A DNA stretch of 64,000 bases from Acetobacteraceae bacterium (lineage in GTDB: Bacteria > Pseudomonadota > Alphaproteobacteria > Acetobacterales > Acetobacteraceae), in assembly GCA_004843345.1 (NCBI GenBank), contig CP039460.1, positions 511,501 to 575,500 of the forward strand, read 5' to 3'. Made by a program: the position numbers and the translations under genes. The stretch's first letter is position 1. Each line of letters starts with the position of its first letter. Positions 52,170-61,771 of this stretch are shown piece by piece. Below the pieces are notes generated by a model that saw nothing but the letters and a program-made list of their open reading frames with translations, ran no database searches and was not told the origin of the DNA.

Positions 52170-52604
52170 ATGCTTCGAAAAATCCTTAACCATATTCCGT
52201 TTCTTCGCCAGCTTCTTCTGCCCACACAGGTCAATACGCCAAGCTCTTTTAAAACGTTTAAAACGACAAAAAGTAATTCAGGTGGCACGCGGGATTCCTT
52301 TGGCACTTTTTACGGCAAAAATGGGGATTATTTTGGCCATAGAGCGCTAAACGGCATGTTTACAGATAAAAAAGGCGACTATATTGGCAAGATCAATTCA
52401 GATGGCACTTTCCACGACCGCTTTGGTTCTTTCGCAGGGCGTATTACCCGCCACGGCCATCTCTTTGGAAGTGACGGAAATTTTTTAGGACGTCTCTCAA
52501 AATCTGGTGCTGTCAGTGGTAAAAAAGGACAATATCTTGGACAAGTTCCTCCAGGGAATGAAGCCGCTGCTTTTAAACTCGTCTTTGAACAGGATCAAAA
52601 ATGA
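52170..52604 (+). CDS. protein with five 17-residue glycine repeats (beta-flower-like)
   Basis: Protein of 144 residues. After a basic N-terminal part, residues from about 50 onward form five consecutive 17-residue units. Each has Gly at positions 1, 8 and 12 with aromatic or aliphatic residues between (GTFYGKNGDYFGHRALN, GMFTDKKGDYIGKINSD, GTFHDRFGSFAGRITRH, GHLFGSDGNFLGRLSKS, GAVSGKKGQYLGQVPPG). This pattern resembles small proteins called 4-fold beta flower, but I am not certain. The stop overlaps the mobB start in ATGA, so it is coupled to mobB. A TTG at 52113 is also in frame. Confidence 0.6.
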   Translation: MLRKILNHIPFLRQLLLPTQVNTPSSFKTFKTTKSNSGGTRDSFGTFYGKNGDYFGHRALNGMFTDKKGDYIGKINSDGTFHDRFGSFAGRITRHGHLFGSDGNFLGRLSKSGAVSGKKGQYLGQVPPGNEAAAFKLVFEQDQK

Positions 52605-53119
52605 CGCTTCCTTTATTAGCTATCACCGCTTGGAGCGGTACGGGTAAAACCACGCTGCTCAAACAGCTTATTCCACTTTTAATTCAAAAAAACATTCCCG
52701 TTGGCCTGATTAAACATACCCATCACAAAATGGATATTGATACAAAAGGAAAAGACAGCTACGAACTCCGTAAAGCAGGAGCTCATCAAACCATTGTCGC
52801 CAGCTCAAAACGCTGGGCGCTTATGACAGAAATGCCAGAAGAAACAGAGCCCGATTTACAAGATCTTGCCTCAAAAATGGATCCAAGGACGCTCAAACTC
52901 ATTCTTGTTGAGGGCTTTAAAAGAGAACCTATTCCAAAAATCCAGCTTTTTCGGAAGGCAGCTGGTCATGCGCTGGAAGATTTTACGATTGATCCCCATA
53001 CGATTGCCGTTGCCTCAGACGTCCCTTTAGAAAATCTCCAAGTTCAACAGCTTAACTTAAACAACCCTGCTGAAATTGCTGATTTTATTGAAAACTGGCT
53101 TGCGCACCAAGCATCTTAA
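52601..53119 (+). CDS. mobB: molybdopterin-guanine dinucleotide biosynthesis protein MobB
   Basis: GTP-binding adapter of 172 residues that helps attach GMP to molybdopterin for molybdenum enzymes. The P-loop is AWSGTGKTTLLKQLIP, and GLIKHTHHKMDIDTKGKDSY and ELRKAGAHQTIVAS are family hallmarks, with LILVEGFKREPIPKIQLFR later. Its usual partner mobA is not adjacent. The start overlaps the preceding repeat protein. Confidence 0.93.
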   Translation: MTLPLLAITAWSGTGKTTLLKQLIPLLIQKNIPVGLIKHTHHKMDIDTKGKDSYELRKAGAHQTIVASSKRWALMTEMPEETEPDLQDLASKMDPRTLKLILVEGFKREPIPKIQLFRKAAGHALEDFTIDPHTIAVASDVPLENLQVQQLNLNNPAEIADFIENWLAHQAS

Positions 53120-53237
53120 AAGACGCTCGTAGAAAACAGCAATCATCGCTTCTGGCCTTTGTTTGATCAAATTCGTGATCTGTAAATAGGCTTATGTCAT
53201 TCTTTTAATTTTTTGATTAAAAATAACCCTAAAATTC

Positions 53238-54539
53238 TTAATAAAAAGCGACAACGGCCATTTGCGGGGTTAGATTTGCATTCGTGTTTCGCCCAACAAC
53301 GGGAACAGAAACCTGTGCAACAACACCCCAATGAGGGGTAAAAGCATATTCAACGCCAGGCACGACTGTAAATTGGTCGCTCCATTCCCCCCGTCTTTTT
53401 GACCACATTCCTTGTGCATCATAACCTTTAACTGTGGTTGGCGCTGCCCAGTTGCCCATTAAATCAAGTGCAAGACCAAATTTTTTGGTAAGACCATATT
53501 CAAAACCTTCCCCAACACTTCCAAATTCTGTTGGACTTGCCCAGCCATTAAATCCAACATCTGTGCCGTAAGTGGACATACCATGAATTCTGGCATCTCC
53601 TGTCGCCTGATTGGCACTTGCCCAAATCGAACTGACGAGAGAATGGCCAAAAACAGGAATAGAATACATCATGGTAACTCCAAAAGTGAAATACCATGTG
53701 CCAGAACCTGTGCTATCATTTGGATTGGATAAACGGTCAACTTTCCCCGTTGGGGCTTGTGCGCCAAGCGTTAAGGTCAGAGAAGGCGAGTAAGTCGAGC
53801 TGGTTCTATATTTAATCCCAAACGGCAAATCAGCCATCTGTGGACTGCTCATCCCCGCACCACCGTTCCAATTCAAATCATAAGTCGGCTCTGCAAACAC
53901 TTCAAACTGATCCGTAATCGAATAAGCCAGCCACCAAAGGTTATTATAATTATTCGCACCATTTGCGCCCTTTGACGTATCATGATGACCGTTTGAATTA
54001 AATTTTCCCCAAGGGGTCGATCCAAAAAACATTGGCTCAACGCACCAGCGCCCCTTTCCATTCATTGCAGGAAAGGATTCATTCAATGTCCCTTGATTCC
54101 AAAATTCGGGGACTGGCTGAGTAAAAAACTTTCCAACCTCTCCTAAAACACCCCATTTATCGAGTTTTTTCCATATTTTAGCCTCGACAATCTTATCTCC
54201 TTTTTTCCCATTTTGGATGCCGAAACGGTCTGGCCCTGTGGCTGTGTTTCCTCTTTCTGCCCATTCCTTTAAATCATTTTGCCGATTAAGCGCATCCTGC
54301 TGCGCTTTAAGCTGATCCAGCGTTGGAACAGTTGGAGACTCTTCTGGTGAGAAAGGAATTAAAGGCTGCTGTTCAATGACAATATTTCCAGTAGAAGCTG
54401 TGCCCTCTAAACGTTTTTCAGCACCCACGTCACGAGACACGCCTTCTTCTGCCCTCGCAAAAGTTGCGACAAGCTGAGTGCCTAAAAATGCTCCGAGTGC
54501 TGAACCATACAGCGCCAATCTTCTAAAATTTAATCTCAT
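53238..54539 (-). CDS. outer-membrane beta-barrel protein
   Basis: Exported protein of 433 residues. The signal peptide ends near FARAEE and a Pro/Gln-rich linker with a short coil follows (LDQLKAQQDALNRQND). From about residue 150 the sequence alternates hydrophobic and polar residues with many aromatics, ending in MAVVAFY with a terminal aromatic residue, as outer-membrane barrels do. The barrel resembles transporter-like proteins of the phenol-degradation meta-pathway type, but the substrate is unknown. Confidence 0.8.
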   Translation of the reverse strand: MRLNFRRLALYGSALGAFLGTQLVATFARAEEGVSRDVGAEKRLEGTASTGNIVIEQQPLIPFSPEESPTVPTLDQLKAQQDALNRQNDLKEWAERGNTATGPDRFGIQNGKKGDKIVEAKIWKKLDKWGVLGEVGKFFTQPVPEFWNQGTLNESFPAMNGKGRWCVEPMFFGSTPWGKFNSNGHHDTSKGANGANNYNNLWWLAYSITDQFEVFAEPTYDLNWNGGAGMSSPQMADLPFGIKYRTSSTYSPSLTLTLGAQAPTGKVDRLSNPNDSTGSGTWYFTFGVTMMYSIPVFGHSLVSSIWASANQATGDARIHGMSTYGTDVGFNGWASPTEFGSVGEGFEYGLTKKFGLALDLMGNWAAPTTVKGYDAQGMWSKRRGEWSDQFTVVPGVEYAFTPHWGVVAQVSVPVVGRNTNANLTPQMAVVAFY

Positions 54540-54926
54540 ATCCCTAATAGGACAGAACTATTTTTATAACTTCTCGAATATGCTTTTCGTTTAAGAGAAA
54601 ACTTCTAAAAATAATGCCATTCTATTCCCAAAATCTGCCCCTCAATTCAGGACAATAAACCGCAAACGCTACGCTCCTTCTGCGTGACCATGTTGATGTC
54701 GCCCATGGCGGCGGCGCGGTTTTCGGACGTGCAACAGCTTCTGCTTTTCAATCTTTTTCAAATTGGTTCGGTTCAAAAGGCCGGACATAAGCTTCCACAG
54801 TTCGAAATTTGGAATAAAACTTTGCAAAGGGACTTTACAAAGTCTGATAATCAGTTGCCTAATCTTGTACAAAAATGAGCCTCTGTAAAGAAAAGAGTTA
54901 CAGATGCCCCCTTAACTGTTGCTTTT
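54540..54926. other. intergenic region with an unexplained GC-rich patch
   Basis: No confident gene. The patch at about 54,680-54,730 (with CATGGCGGCGGCGCGG) is much richer in GC than its surroundings and has open frames of about 65 codons on both strands (54684-54878 plus, 54669-54872 minus), neither with a recognisable product. It may be the remnant of a transferred gene. Confidence 0.4.
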
Positions 54927-55073
54927 TTATAACATCCAAACAAGATGCTCTAGCCAATCAGGCAAGAAATAAACAGAAAGGATTAAGACGATTAAAAGAA
55001 AATATTTTAACAACTTATCCGAAAAGGATGGGACTGGCTCTTCGATGTTCGGCTTTGAAGATTCTTCAGACAT
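54927..55073 (-). CDS. small single-helix membrane protein
   Basis: Frame of 48 residues: a charged N-terminus (MSEESSKPNIEEPVPSFSDK) followed by one membrane helix (LLKYFLLIVLILSVYFLPDW). A strong GAGGGAAG stands just before the ATG. Its 5' end overlaps the start of the plus-strand gene at 55045 in antisense by 29 bases, which is unusual. Unknown function. Confidence 0.45.
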   Translation of the reverse strand: MSEESSKPNIEEPVPSFSDKLLKYFLLIVLILSVYFLPDWLEHLVWML

Positions 55074-55722
55074 AGACTTCCCTCGAATCATTAAATCTGT
55101 TCTTTCAAGCGTGATAATAGCGCTCTTTTTGCTTCCATTCAAAACAACGGCGCAAGAGGCGAACGTTTTAGACAAAAATCTTGAACAGCCGGCCTCCTCC
55201 ACTCCAATAGAAAATTCTTCCTCTAAAAAATCCTCCCTCAAAAGCCACTTTAAAGGCATTAGCCCTGAAGAAGAAGCCGAAGCTATGGCTTACGATTCAA
55301 ATAATCCAAAAGAATGGGGAAAAAATGCCCCTTACGGTTTTCAAAACGAAAAAGGAAATATCGTTGACTTAGATAATAATGCCATGGGAAGGCTATATCC
55401 TCCTGCGCCAGCGGATCCTCCGCCCAAAGATGACATGGATTACAGCCATCTTTTTTGCCCAAGCCTCGGCCGTTATGCCAGATGGACAAAAAAGATTGAT
55501 AAAGGACATGATGCCAATGGCAATCTGCTGATTATCCACCAGCTTGATTGTCCTGAATTTCGACATCTTCCCTTTCTCGATCATGATGGTGCTGGGATTT
55601 CAGGGGAAATGGCCTATCGGAGAAATTGTGAGAAATTTTCGAGGAAAGTCGGCAAAATGACCTTTGAAGAACAACAAAAAAACCATATTTTTGATCACAT
55701 TCCACAAGGCTGTGGCGGTTAA
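55045..55722 (+). CDS. hypothetical secreted protein
   Basis: Protein of 225 residues, not recognised. The N-terminal region (IIKSVLSSVIIALFLLPF) is a signal peptide with a long leader and likely cleavage near TTAQEA. The mature protein is hydrophilic, with a Ser/Lys-rich start, a Pro-rich middle (YPPAPADPPPKDDMD) and four cysteines (LFCPSLG, LDCPEF, RRNCEKF, PQGCGG), suggesting two disulphides in the periplasm. The start is uncertain because there is no good ribosome-binding site before the ATG. Confidence 0.6.
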   Translation: MFGFEDSSDIDFPRIIKSVLSSVIIALFLLPFKTTAQEANVLDKNLEQPASSTPIENSSSKKSSLKSHFKGISPEEEAEAMAYDSNNPKEWGKNAPYGFQNEKGNIVDLDNNAMGRLYPPAPADPPPKDDMDYSHLFCPSLGRYARWTKKIDKGHDANGNLLIIHQLDCPEFRHLPFLDHDGAGISGEMAYRRNCEKFSRKVGKMTFEEQQKNHIFDHIPQGCGG

Positions 55723-55809
55723 AGAGAAAAAAATTGCGATGCCTTCGTGAGAGGCGTATTTATAAAAATATCAGAGTTTTAAAAACGATCCCCCGAAAAG
55801 GAGCAAATT

Positions 55810-56124
55810 GTGACATCAGAAGATCCGCAAAAAGCAAAAAGAGACGTTGCCAAAAAGATTTATCAAGATGCACAAGAACATGTTGCCCGTGCAGAGGCCA
55901 TTATTGAAAAGGCTGTTATTGATCTCAAGCGCCTCAAAGAAGACCCTCTTGATAGCAAAGAGGCTGGAAGTGAAGAATTACGTCAAGCGATAGCCCGTGA
56001 CACAGAAATTCTTATCGGCTTAATGGAAGCTGGCCGTGAGGGCTATCGCCAACGCAAATCTCAGGCAGAATTTAATTACCGTAAAGCAGGCGGTGTTATC
56101 GCACCGGACGGCACGTTGCCCTAA
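55810..56124 (+). CDS. hypothetical helical protein
   Basis: Cytoplasmic protein of 104 residues, nearly all predicted helix and highly charged (AQEHVARAEAIIEKAVIDLK), ending in a short GGVIAPDGTLP tail. It starts at GTG with AAAGGAG seven bases upstream. A coiled-coil adapter role is possible. It is followed by a strong terminator. Confidence 0.65.
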   Translation: MTSEDPQKAKRDVAKKIYQDAQEHVARAEAIIEKAVIDLKRLKEDPLDSKEAGSEELRQAIARDTEILIGLMEAGREGYRQRKSQAEFNYRKAGGVIAPDGTLP

Positions 56125-56149
56125 TTTCCTTTTCAAAATAAGCGCTAAA

Positions 56150-56181
56150 AAAATAGCCCCTAATTTTTTAGGGGCTATTTT
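56150..56181. terminator. bidirectional rho-independent terminator
   Basis: AAAATAGCCCCTAA and TTAGGGGCTATTTT around a TTTT loop, between convergent genes ending at 56124 and 56198. Confidence 0.88.
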
Positions 56182-56197
56182 AACATCTGGTGCTTCA

Positions 56198-57064
56198 TTA
56201 AAGTAAAGAAGCACCTTCTTTCGCATTCTTAAAAGAAGTATTAGCAGCGCCCTTTTCTTTCCAATGCGCAATTTCTGTTAAACGCTCTTTCATCACATGA
56301 TCTAAAGTTTCATAAGCATCTGAACCTAAAAGCAAATGAGAAGACATTTTCCCTGAAACAGCTTTTAAAATCACATCTGCTGCCTTATCAGGATCACCTT
56401 GTGCATTTTCCACCATTTTTTCAAAAAACTCATGCCAATATTTCAACATCTCATCATAGGCTGGCAAAGATTTTTGTGCTTCCATTAGCACGCCTGAAAC
56501 GGCAAATTCTGTTTTAAACGCTCCAGGCTCAACCAGCATAACTTCAATGTTAAACTGGGAAACTTCTTGGCGAAGGGCATCTGTCCAGCCCTCAAGGGCA
56601 TATTTTGTCGCAGAATACGGCGCACAAGCTGGAAAAGAAACCATACCGGCAATACTTGTGAAATTGATAATCTTACCAGATTTCTGCTGACGCATCGCAG
56701 GAAGTACTAATTTAATTAGCTCCACGGGCGCTATGAAATTCAGTGCCATCAGCGCATCCATTTCCTCTTGAGAAAACGCCTCTGCCTCCCCAACACATCC
56801 TCGCCCTGCAACATTGGCCAGCATATCAATTTTTGAAAAATGCTCTAAACTTGCTTTAACCAAGGCCTCGCGCTGCGACTGCACTGTAATATCAGCTGGA
56901 AAAACAAAAACACGATCCGGTGCGATTTTTGCTATTTCTTCCAAGGCTTCTTTTTTTCGAGCCGTCACGACAATATTGTCGCCTTCTGCCAAGATTTTTT
57001 GGGCTAGGGATTTCCCAAAACCCGAAGAAGCGCCTGTGATAAGCCAATTTCTTTTCTGAGACAT
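56198..57064 (-). CDS. short-chain dehydrogenase/reductase
   Basis: Classical SDR of 288 residues, substrate unknown. The cofactor motif is LITGASSGFGKSLAQKIL, then ANVAGRGCVG in place of N-N-A-G (here N-V-A-G), catalytic Ser in INFTSIAGM and Tyr-Lys in YSATKYALEG, then VEPGAFKTEF. The C-terminal 90 residues are longer than in short SDRs and similar to those of oxidoreductases of the retinol-dehydrogenase-like group. It is a single gene. Confidence 0.88.
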   Translation of the reverse strand: MSQKRNWLITGASSGFGKSLAQKILAEGDNIVVTARKKEALEEIAKIAPDRVFVFPADITVQSQREALVKASLEHFSKIDMLANVAGRGCVGEAEAFSQEEMDALMALNFIAPVELIKLVLPAMRQQKSGKIINFTSIAGMVSFPACAPYSATKYALEGWTDALRQEVSQFNIEVMLVEPGAFKTEFAVSGVLMEAQKSLPAYDEMLKYWHEFFEKMVENAQGDPDKAADVILKAVSGKMSSHLLLGSDAYETLDHVMKERLTEIAHWKEKGAANTSFKNAKEGASLL

Positions 57065-57288
57065 CTCTTTTTCTTTCTCTCTATATATGGAGAAAATCCT
57101 CCAATAGAAAAAGAATGTCAGAGATCTTTTTTCTATATAATCCTCTTAATTCTAACAAACCTTATTAGAAAAGCTAATAAATTAAAGGAAGACTGTCCTG
57201 ACTCACATAAATATAACGGCCTTGTTTTCAGAAGCAGATAAACATATTTCCAACAGAGATACACCACTCCGTAAATAGGAATAAAATC

Positions 57289-58236
57289 ATGCCTGCCCCT
57301 TATGATGCCTCTCAAACCCTCTTATTAGATCAGGATTTTAAAAAATTTATCACGCCCGAGACATTCTCTACACCGCCAAAAGAAGTTTCTGCCTTAGACC
57401 TGTCCCAAAACAATCCTCATATTAAGGCGATTATTACAAATTTTGCGGTTGGCGTTTCGGAAGAAATTCTTGAAAAACTTCCCAATTTAGAAATTATTTC
57501 TGTCTTTGGCGTTGGTGTAGATCGCCTCCCGCTTCAAAAAGCAAAAGAACGTAAGCTGAAAATTACAACAACCGCAGGCGTCAATGCAGACGAAGTTGCT
57601 GATACGGCGCTCATGCTTCTGCTAAATTTAAACCGTCACTTTCTTGGAAATGTTCAATGGATGGAAAATGGCTCTTGGGTCAAAATTGGCGAACCGCCCC
57701 TTGGTCATTCGATTAAAGGGTCAAAAGTGGGCATTGCTGGCTTTGGTGCGATTGGCAAAGCCATTGCCGAGAGACTTTCTGTCTTTGGGGCTGAAATCCG
57801 CTATTTTAACCGCAGTGCAGCTCAAACCGCTTTCAAACGTGAAGACAGCATAGATTCATTGGCAGACTGGGCAGACACGCTCATTTTAGCGCTTCCCGGA
57901 ACTCAAGAAACGCAAAATATTATCAATGAAAATATTTTGAAAAAACTTGGTGCAAATTCTGTTCTTATTAACATTGCCAGAGGTTCCTTAATTGATGAAA
58001 AGGCTCTGATTGAAGCCCTCAAAAACAAAACAATCCGAGGCGCTGGTCTTGATGTTTTCCTTAATGAGCCTAACATCAATCCTGCCTATTTAACGCTTCC
58101 TAATTGTGTGCTTCAGCCCCATCAAGGCTCTGCGACATGGGAAACACGCCAAGCGATGGCGTGCAATGTTGTCCAGAATTTACAAGCGCATTTTTCTAAG
58201 AGAGCGCTTCTTACCCCTCTTAAAGGCTTTGCATAA
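57289..58236 (+). CDS. D-isomer-specific 2-hydroxyacid dehydrogenase
   Basis: NAD(P)-dependent oxidoreductase of 315 residues, probably acting on glyoxylate, hydroxypyruvate or a related 2-keto acid. The nucleotide-binding motif is VGIAGFGAIGKAIAERL. The catalytic residues are Arg in NIARGSLIDE, Glu in LDVFLNEPN and His in LQPHQGSATWET (usually H-x-G-S-A-T). The N-terminal part has VGVDRLPLQKAKER. Acetic acid bacteria use such enzymes on keto-acids from sugar oxidation. Confidence 0.9.
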   Translation: MPAPYDASQTLLLDQDFKKFITPETFSTPPKEVSALDLSQNNPHIKAIITNFAVGVSEEILEKLPNLEIISVFGVGVDRLPLQKAKERKLKITTTAGVNADEVADTALMLLLNLNRHFLGNVQWMENGSWVKIGEPPLGHSIKGSKVGIAGFGAIGKAIAERLSVFGAEIRYFNRSAAQTAFKREDSIDSLADWADTLILALPGTQETQNIINENILKKLGANSVLINIARGSLIDEKALIEALKNKTIRGAGLDVFLNEPNINPAYLTLPNCVLQPHQGSATWETRQAMACNVVQNLQAHFSKRALLTPLKGFA

Positions 58237-58256
58237 ATTTAAGCCTTTAAAAATAC

Positions 58257-58285
58257 AAAAAGCCCGCTTTTTAGCGGGCTTTTTT
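58257..58285. terminator. bidirectional rho-independent terminator
   Basis: AAAAAGCCCGCT, TTTT loop, AGCGGGCTTTTTT, between convergent genes ending at 58236 and 58304. Confidence 0.9.
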
Positions 58286-58303
58286 AAATAATGAATCTCT
58301 ATT

Positions 58304-58606
58304 TTAAGCGTTATCTTGCTTTTCAGCCGCCCTTACAGCAAGCTTTGCAAAACCTTCAGCAAAAATATTCGCATAACCCTGATGGGGCTTGCGAATAGCC
58401 ATATCTGTCGTTTCAGATAAAACTGTTTTATTAAAAACCTGAATCGCCGTTTCCTTAAAATCCTCTTCTGAAAGCTTTTCTCCCACAAGGCGTTTCTGAA
58501 AAGCTCTCACCAAAGCATCTGTAAAAGCAACATGTTTTTCAATAGCTTGCTTAGAACCGCCAAGCTGCCCAACGGCTTCCTGTACGATAGAATGAATATC
58601 TGACAT
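58304..58606 (-). CDS. hypothetical protein downstream of nuoN
   Basis: Cytoplasmic protein of 100 residues, not recognised. It is mostly helical, with EKHVAFTDALVRAFQKRL and a glycine-containing C-terminal KPHQGYANIFAEGFAKLAVR. It follows nuoN on the same strand after 126 bases and may be read from the complex I transcript or from its own promoter. It ends at a strong terminator. Confidence 0.6.
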   Translation of the reverse strand: MSDIHSIVQEAVGQLGGSKQAIEKHVAFTDALVRAFQKRLVGEKLSEEDFKETAIQVFNKTVLSETTDMAIRKPHQGYANIFAEGFAKLAVRAAEKQDNA

Positions 58607-58732
58607 CTATTCCTCCAACTTTTTCTTTAAAATTAACCTCTGCCAGAATATCCCAGCGATCTCAGTTCCACATTCTGCCTATTCTCTTAAAAGTTTCAAG
58701 TCTCAAAAGAAAAATAGCTTCTCCACCTTCTT

Positions 58733-60193
58733 TTAATGAAGAAGGTGGAGCGTCCCACGGGCAATGTTAATAAGTGGCTGAGGCCAAACACCTAAGACCA
58801 TGACAAACGTTGTCGAGAAAACAACCATTAGGCCATCTGGCTTGCAAAACCAAAGAGAAGAGAGCTGAACCTCAGACTGTGGCGCTTCTTTGAGGTACAT
58901 CGTAATCACAACCCGCAGGTAGTAATAAAGCCCCAAAGCAGAGCCTAGAATAATTGCCCCAGTCAGCCACCAAAGATGCGCATCAACAGCAGATGCAATC
59001 ACATAGAATTTGCCAATAAAGCCAAGCGTTAAGGGAATCCCTGCAAAAGAAACCATCATCAATGTCATTAAAGTCGCAATGAAAGGCGAACGCCAGAAGA
59101 TTCCACGATATTCATCTAAGGAATCAATTTCAGCACCAGCTTTCTGCGTTGACAGCACACTCACAATCCCAAAGGCAGCAAGATTGGTTGCCACATAACC
59201 TGCAAGATAAACGCCTATTGTCTCAAGAGCAAAAGCCGAAGCCTTCAAAGCCACAACCGCAACCAGCAAATATCCAAAATGCCCAATGGAAGAATAGCCT
59301 AAAAGACGCTTTACGCTTTTCTGATTGAGCGCCATTAAATTTCCAAAAACAATGGAAATAAAAGCCATCACAGCCAAAAGAAGCTGCACATCGCTTCCTA
59401 GCCCTGCAGGAATATAAAAAACCAAACGGACAAGGGCGCAAAAAATAGCGACCTTACTCGCCGTTGCAAGAAAGGCGGAAACAGAAGCATGTGCCCCCTG
59501 ATACACATCAGGTGTCCAAAGATGGAAAGGCGCAAGAGAGAGTTTAAACCCAAGCCCCACCATCATCATTCCAAAACCAATAAGGAGTAAAGGCGAATAA
59601 AGCGCTTCACTCGAAAAAGATCTTCCAAATCCAGCGAAAGAAAGATCTCCTGTATTGGCATAAATCAACGCTATCCCAAACAGAAGGAAAGAAGAGGCTA
59701 CTGCTGACAGAACGGTATATTTAAGACTTGCTTCTAAAGCATGTTCCCGCCCAAAAGCATATCCAACCATTCCAAAAACAGGCAAAGAGAGCAATTCAAC
59801 GCCCAAAAACAGTGAAGCAAAATGATTTGAAATTGCTAAAAGCAATCCACCCAAGCAAGCCATCAAAAGGAGTAAATAAAATTCATCCTTATTATCCGTA
59901 AAATTTTTCAACCAAGGATAAGCGAAAAGGCACGTTCCCAAGCCAGAAAAGAGAATTAAAGCACTGTAAAACAGTCCGTAAAAATCCACACGGATTAAAG
60001 ACGTTACCGAAACAGCCCCCACTTGATTGGCAAAATAAAGGGAAACCATTGCAGCGCCCAGCCCAAGAGCTGTCAGTGTTGCATTGAGAAAATGATTCCG
60101 CTTCCAAGCAATAGAGAGCATGACAAGCACGACAGCCAGCCCGACAATAAACAAAGGAAGCAATGCGATCAGTTGTTGCGAAGTGATAGTCAT
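58733..60193 (-). CDS. nuoN: NADH-quinone oxidoreductase subunit N
   Basis: Proton-pumping membrane subunit of respiratory complex I, 486 residues with about 14 membrane helices. The antiporter-like core is present: [20 protein letters not shown] with the conserved acidic residue, the [20 protein letters not shown] segment with the key Lys, the [12 protein letters not shown] loop and [16 protein letters not shown]. It is the last nuo gene, starting six bases after nuoM. Confidence 0.97.
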   Translation of the reverse strand: MTITSQQLIALLPLFIVGLAVVLVMLSIAWKRNHFLNATLTALGLGAAMVSLYFANQVGAVSVTSLIRVDFYGLFYSALILFSGLGTCLFAYPWLKNFTDNKDEFYLLLLMACLGGLLLAISNHFASLFLGVELLSLPVFGMVGYAFGREHALEASLKYTVLSAVASSFLLFGIALIYANTGDLSFAGFGRSFSSEALYSPLLLIGFGMMMVGLGFKLSLAPFHLWTPDVYQGAHASVSAFLATASKVAIFCALVRLVFYIPAGLGSDVQLLLAVMAFISIVFGNLMALNQKSVKRLLGYSSIGHFGYLLVAVVALKASAFALETIGVYLAGYVATNLAAFGIVSVLSTQKAGAEIDSLDEYRGIFWRSPFIATLMTLMMVSFAGIPLTLGFIGKFYVIASAVDAHLWWLTGAIILGSALGLYYYLRVVITMYLKEAPQSEVQLSSLWFCKPDGLMVVFSTTFVMVLGVWPQPLINIARGTLHLLH

Positions 60194-60199
60194 GACGAT

Positions 60200-61732
60200 T
60201 TACAACCCTGCCGTAGGAAGAAAATGAGCAAGCCACTGCTGGAGGTCACTCATGGCATAATGAGAAGTATCCAAAATCAGTTGAGGCCAGAAGCCAACCA
60301 AGACAAGCAATATTGCAATCGGAAAGATAAGAATAAGTTCCCGAGCAGACATGCTTGGAAGTGTCTCGGCGACAAGCTCGCTTTTAGGCGGACCAAAATA
60401 AGTGCGGCGCATCAAGGCCAACGCATAAATTGACGCAAAAACAAGCCCAAAGGTTGCAATAATGGCAATCAGAGGTGCACTGGCATACGTTCCAAAGAGA
60501 ATCATGAATTCCCCGATGAAGTTCCCTGTGCCTGGCATTCCCAACGTTGCAACAGAGAAGAACAGGGCAAATCCTGGAAGATATTTAATTTTATCCCAAA
60601 GCCCCCCCATCTTGCGCATATCACGGGTATGGAGACGTTTGTAAATCTGTCCGCAAAGAATAAACATGCCCGCTGCGGAAAGACCATGTGCCACCATCTG
60701 AACCACAGCCCCCTGGTAAGCCAGCTCACTGAGTGTGTAAATCGCAATCAGCACAAATCCCATATGCGAAATAGAGGTATAAGCGACCAAGCGTTTCATA
60801 TCGTACTGGCTAAAGGCCATCCAAGCGCCATAGAAAATACTCAATATTCCCAACCACATCGCAATATTCGAAAAATCTAGCGAAGCATGTGGGAAAAATG
60901 GCAAAGCAAAACGTAGCAACCCATAAGCAGCTGTTTTAATCAAAATACCTGCCAAATCCACAGAACCTGCGGTTGGTGCCTGCGCATGGGCGTCTGGCAA
61001 CCAGCCATGCAAGGGAACAACTGGCATTTTAACCGCAAAAGCAATGAAAAAACCAAGCATCAAGAGATATTCAACCTTATAGGACATCTCTGTATGCAAG
61101 AGATCCGCATAGTTAAATGTCCAAACATGGGTTGCGCTATGATGAACAAAGACCAATCCCAAAATGGCAATAAGCATCAAAAGACCGCTCGCCTGCGTAT
61201 AAATAAAGAACTTAATCGCAGCGCCTGTCCGTGTCTTATTCGCATCTGGGTCATCATGTCCCCAAATGGCAATCAAGAAATACATTGGGACAATCATCAT
61301 TTCCCAAAAGACGAAGAAAAGGAACATGTCAACGGCAAGAAACACACCGATAACACTGCTCAAAATCCACATCAAATTGAAATAAAAGAAACCTTTGCTT
61401 GTTTGAATTTCCTGATAAGAGCAAATCACGGCGCTCATCGTCAGCAGAGCCGTCAAAGCAATCAGCACCATAGAGAGACCATCAATGGCCAAATGAATGG
61501 AAATGCCAAAACGTGGAATCCACGGCAGCATATATTCCATCTGCCATTGCGGCATACCGACTGGCTGGGTCAGGTGATAACCACCTGTTACCCACATCTG
61601 CAATGAAAGCAGCAGCGTTCCAACCGTGCCAACAACCCCGAGGCAAAAAGGAAACTTGTCGCCCAGACGTTCTGTCCACCAGCAGAAAAGCCCAACAACA
61701 AAGGGGATTAAAATGAGCCAAGGTAATAACAT
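60200..61732 (-). CDS. nuoM: NADH-quinone oxidoreductase subunit M
   Basis: Antiporter-like proton-pumping subunit of complex I, 510 residues. Motifs include FFVFWEMMIVPMYFLIAIWG with the conserved Glu, AVKMPVVPLHGWLPDAHAQA and KRLVAYTSISHMGFVL with the conserved Lys. The N-terminus (LLPWLILIPFVVGLFCW) and length are normal. It lies between nuoL and nuoN. Confidence 0.97.
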   Translation of the reverse strand: MLLPWLILIPFVVGLFCWWTERLGDKFPFCLGVVGTVGTLLLSLQMWVTGGYHLTQPVGMPQWQMEYMLPWIPRFGISIHLAIDGLSMVLIALTALLTMSAVICSYQEIQTSKGFFYFNLMWILSSVIGVFLAVDMFLFFVFWEMMIVPMYFLIAIWGHDDPDANKTRTGAAIKFFIYTQASGLLMLIAILGLVFVHHSATHVWTFNYADLLHTEMSYKVEYLLMLGFFIAFAVKMPVVPLHGWLPDAHAQAPTAGSVDLAGILIKTAAYGLLRFALPFFPHASLDFSNIAMWLGILSIFYGAWMAFSQYDMKRLVAYTSISHMGFVLIAIYTLSELAYQGAVVQMVAHGLSAAGMFILCGQIYKRLHTRDMRKMGGLWDKIKYLPGFALFFSVATLGMPGTGNFIGEFMILFGTYASAPLIAIIATFGLVFASIYALALMRRTYFGPPKSELVAETLPSMSARELILIFPIAILLVLVGFWPQLILDTSHYAMSDLQQWLAHFLPTAGL

Positions 61733-61771
61733 GAGACGTCCTTCCCTTATTTTAAAATCATCTGCATTGGA

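Noticed and set aside
54684-54878. 64-residue frame in the GC-rich patch
   Set aside because: No ribosome-binding site and no recognisable product; recorded only as an unexplained region.
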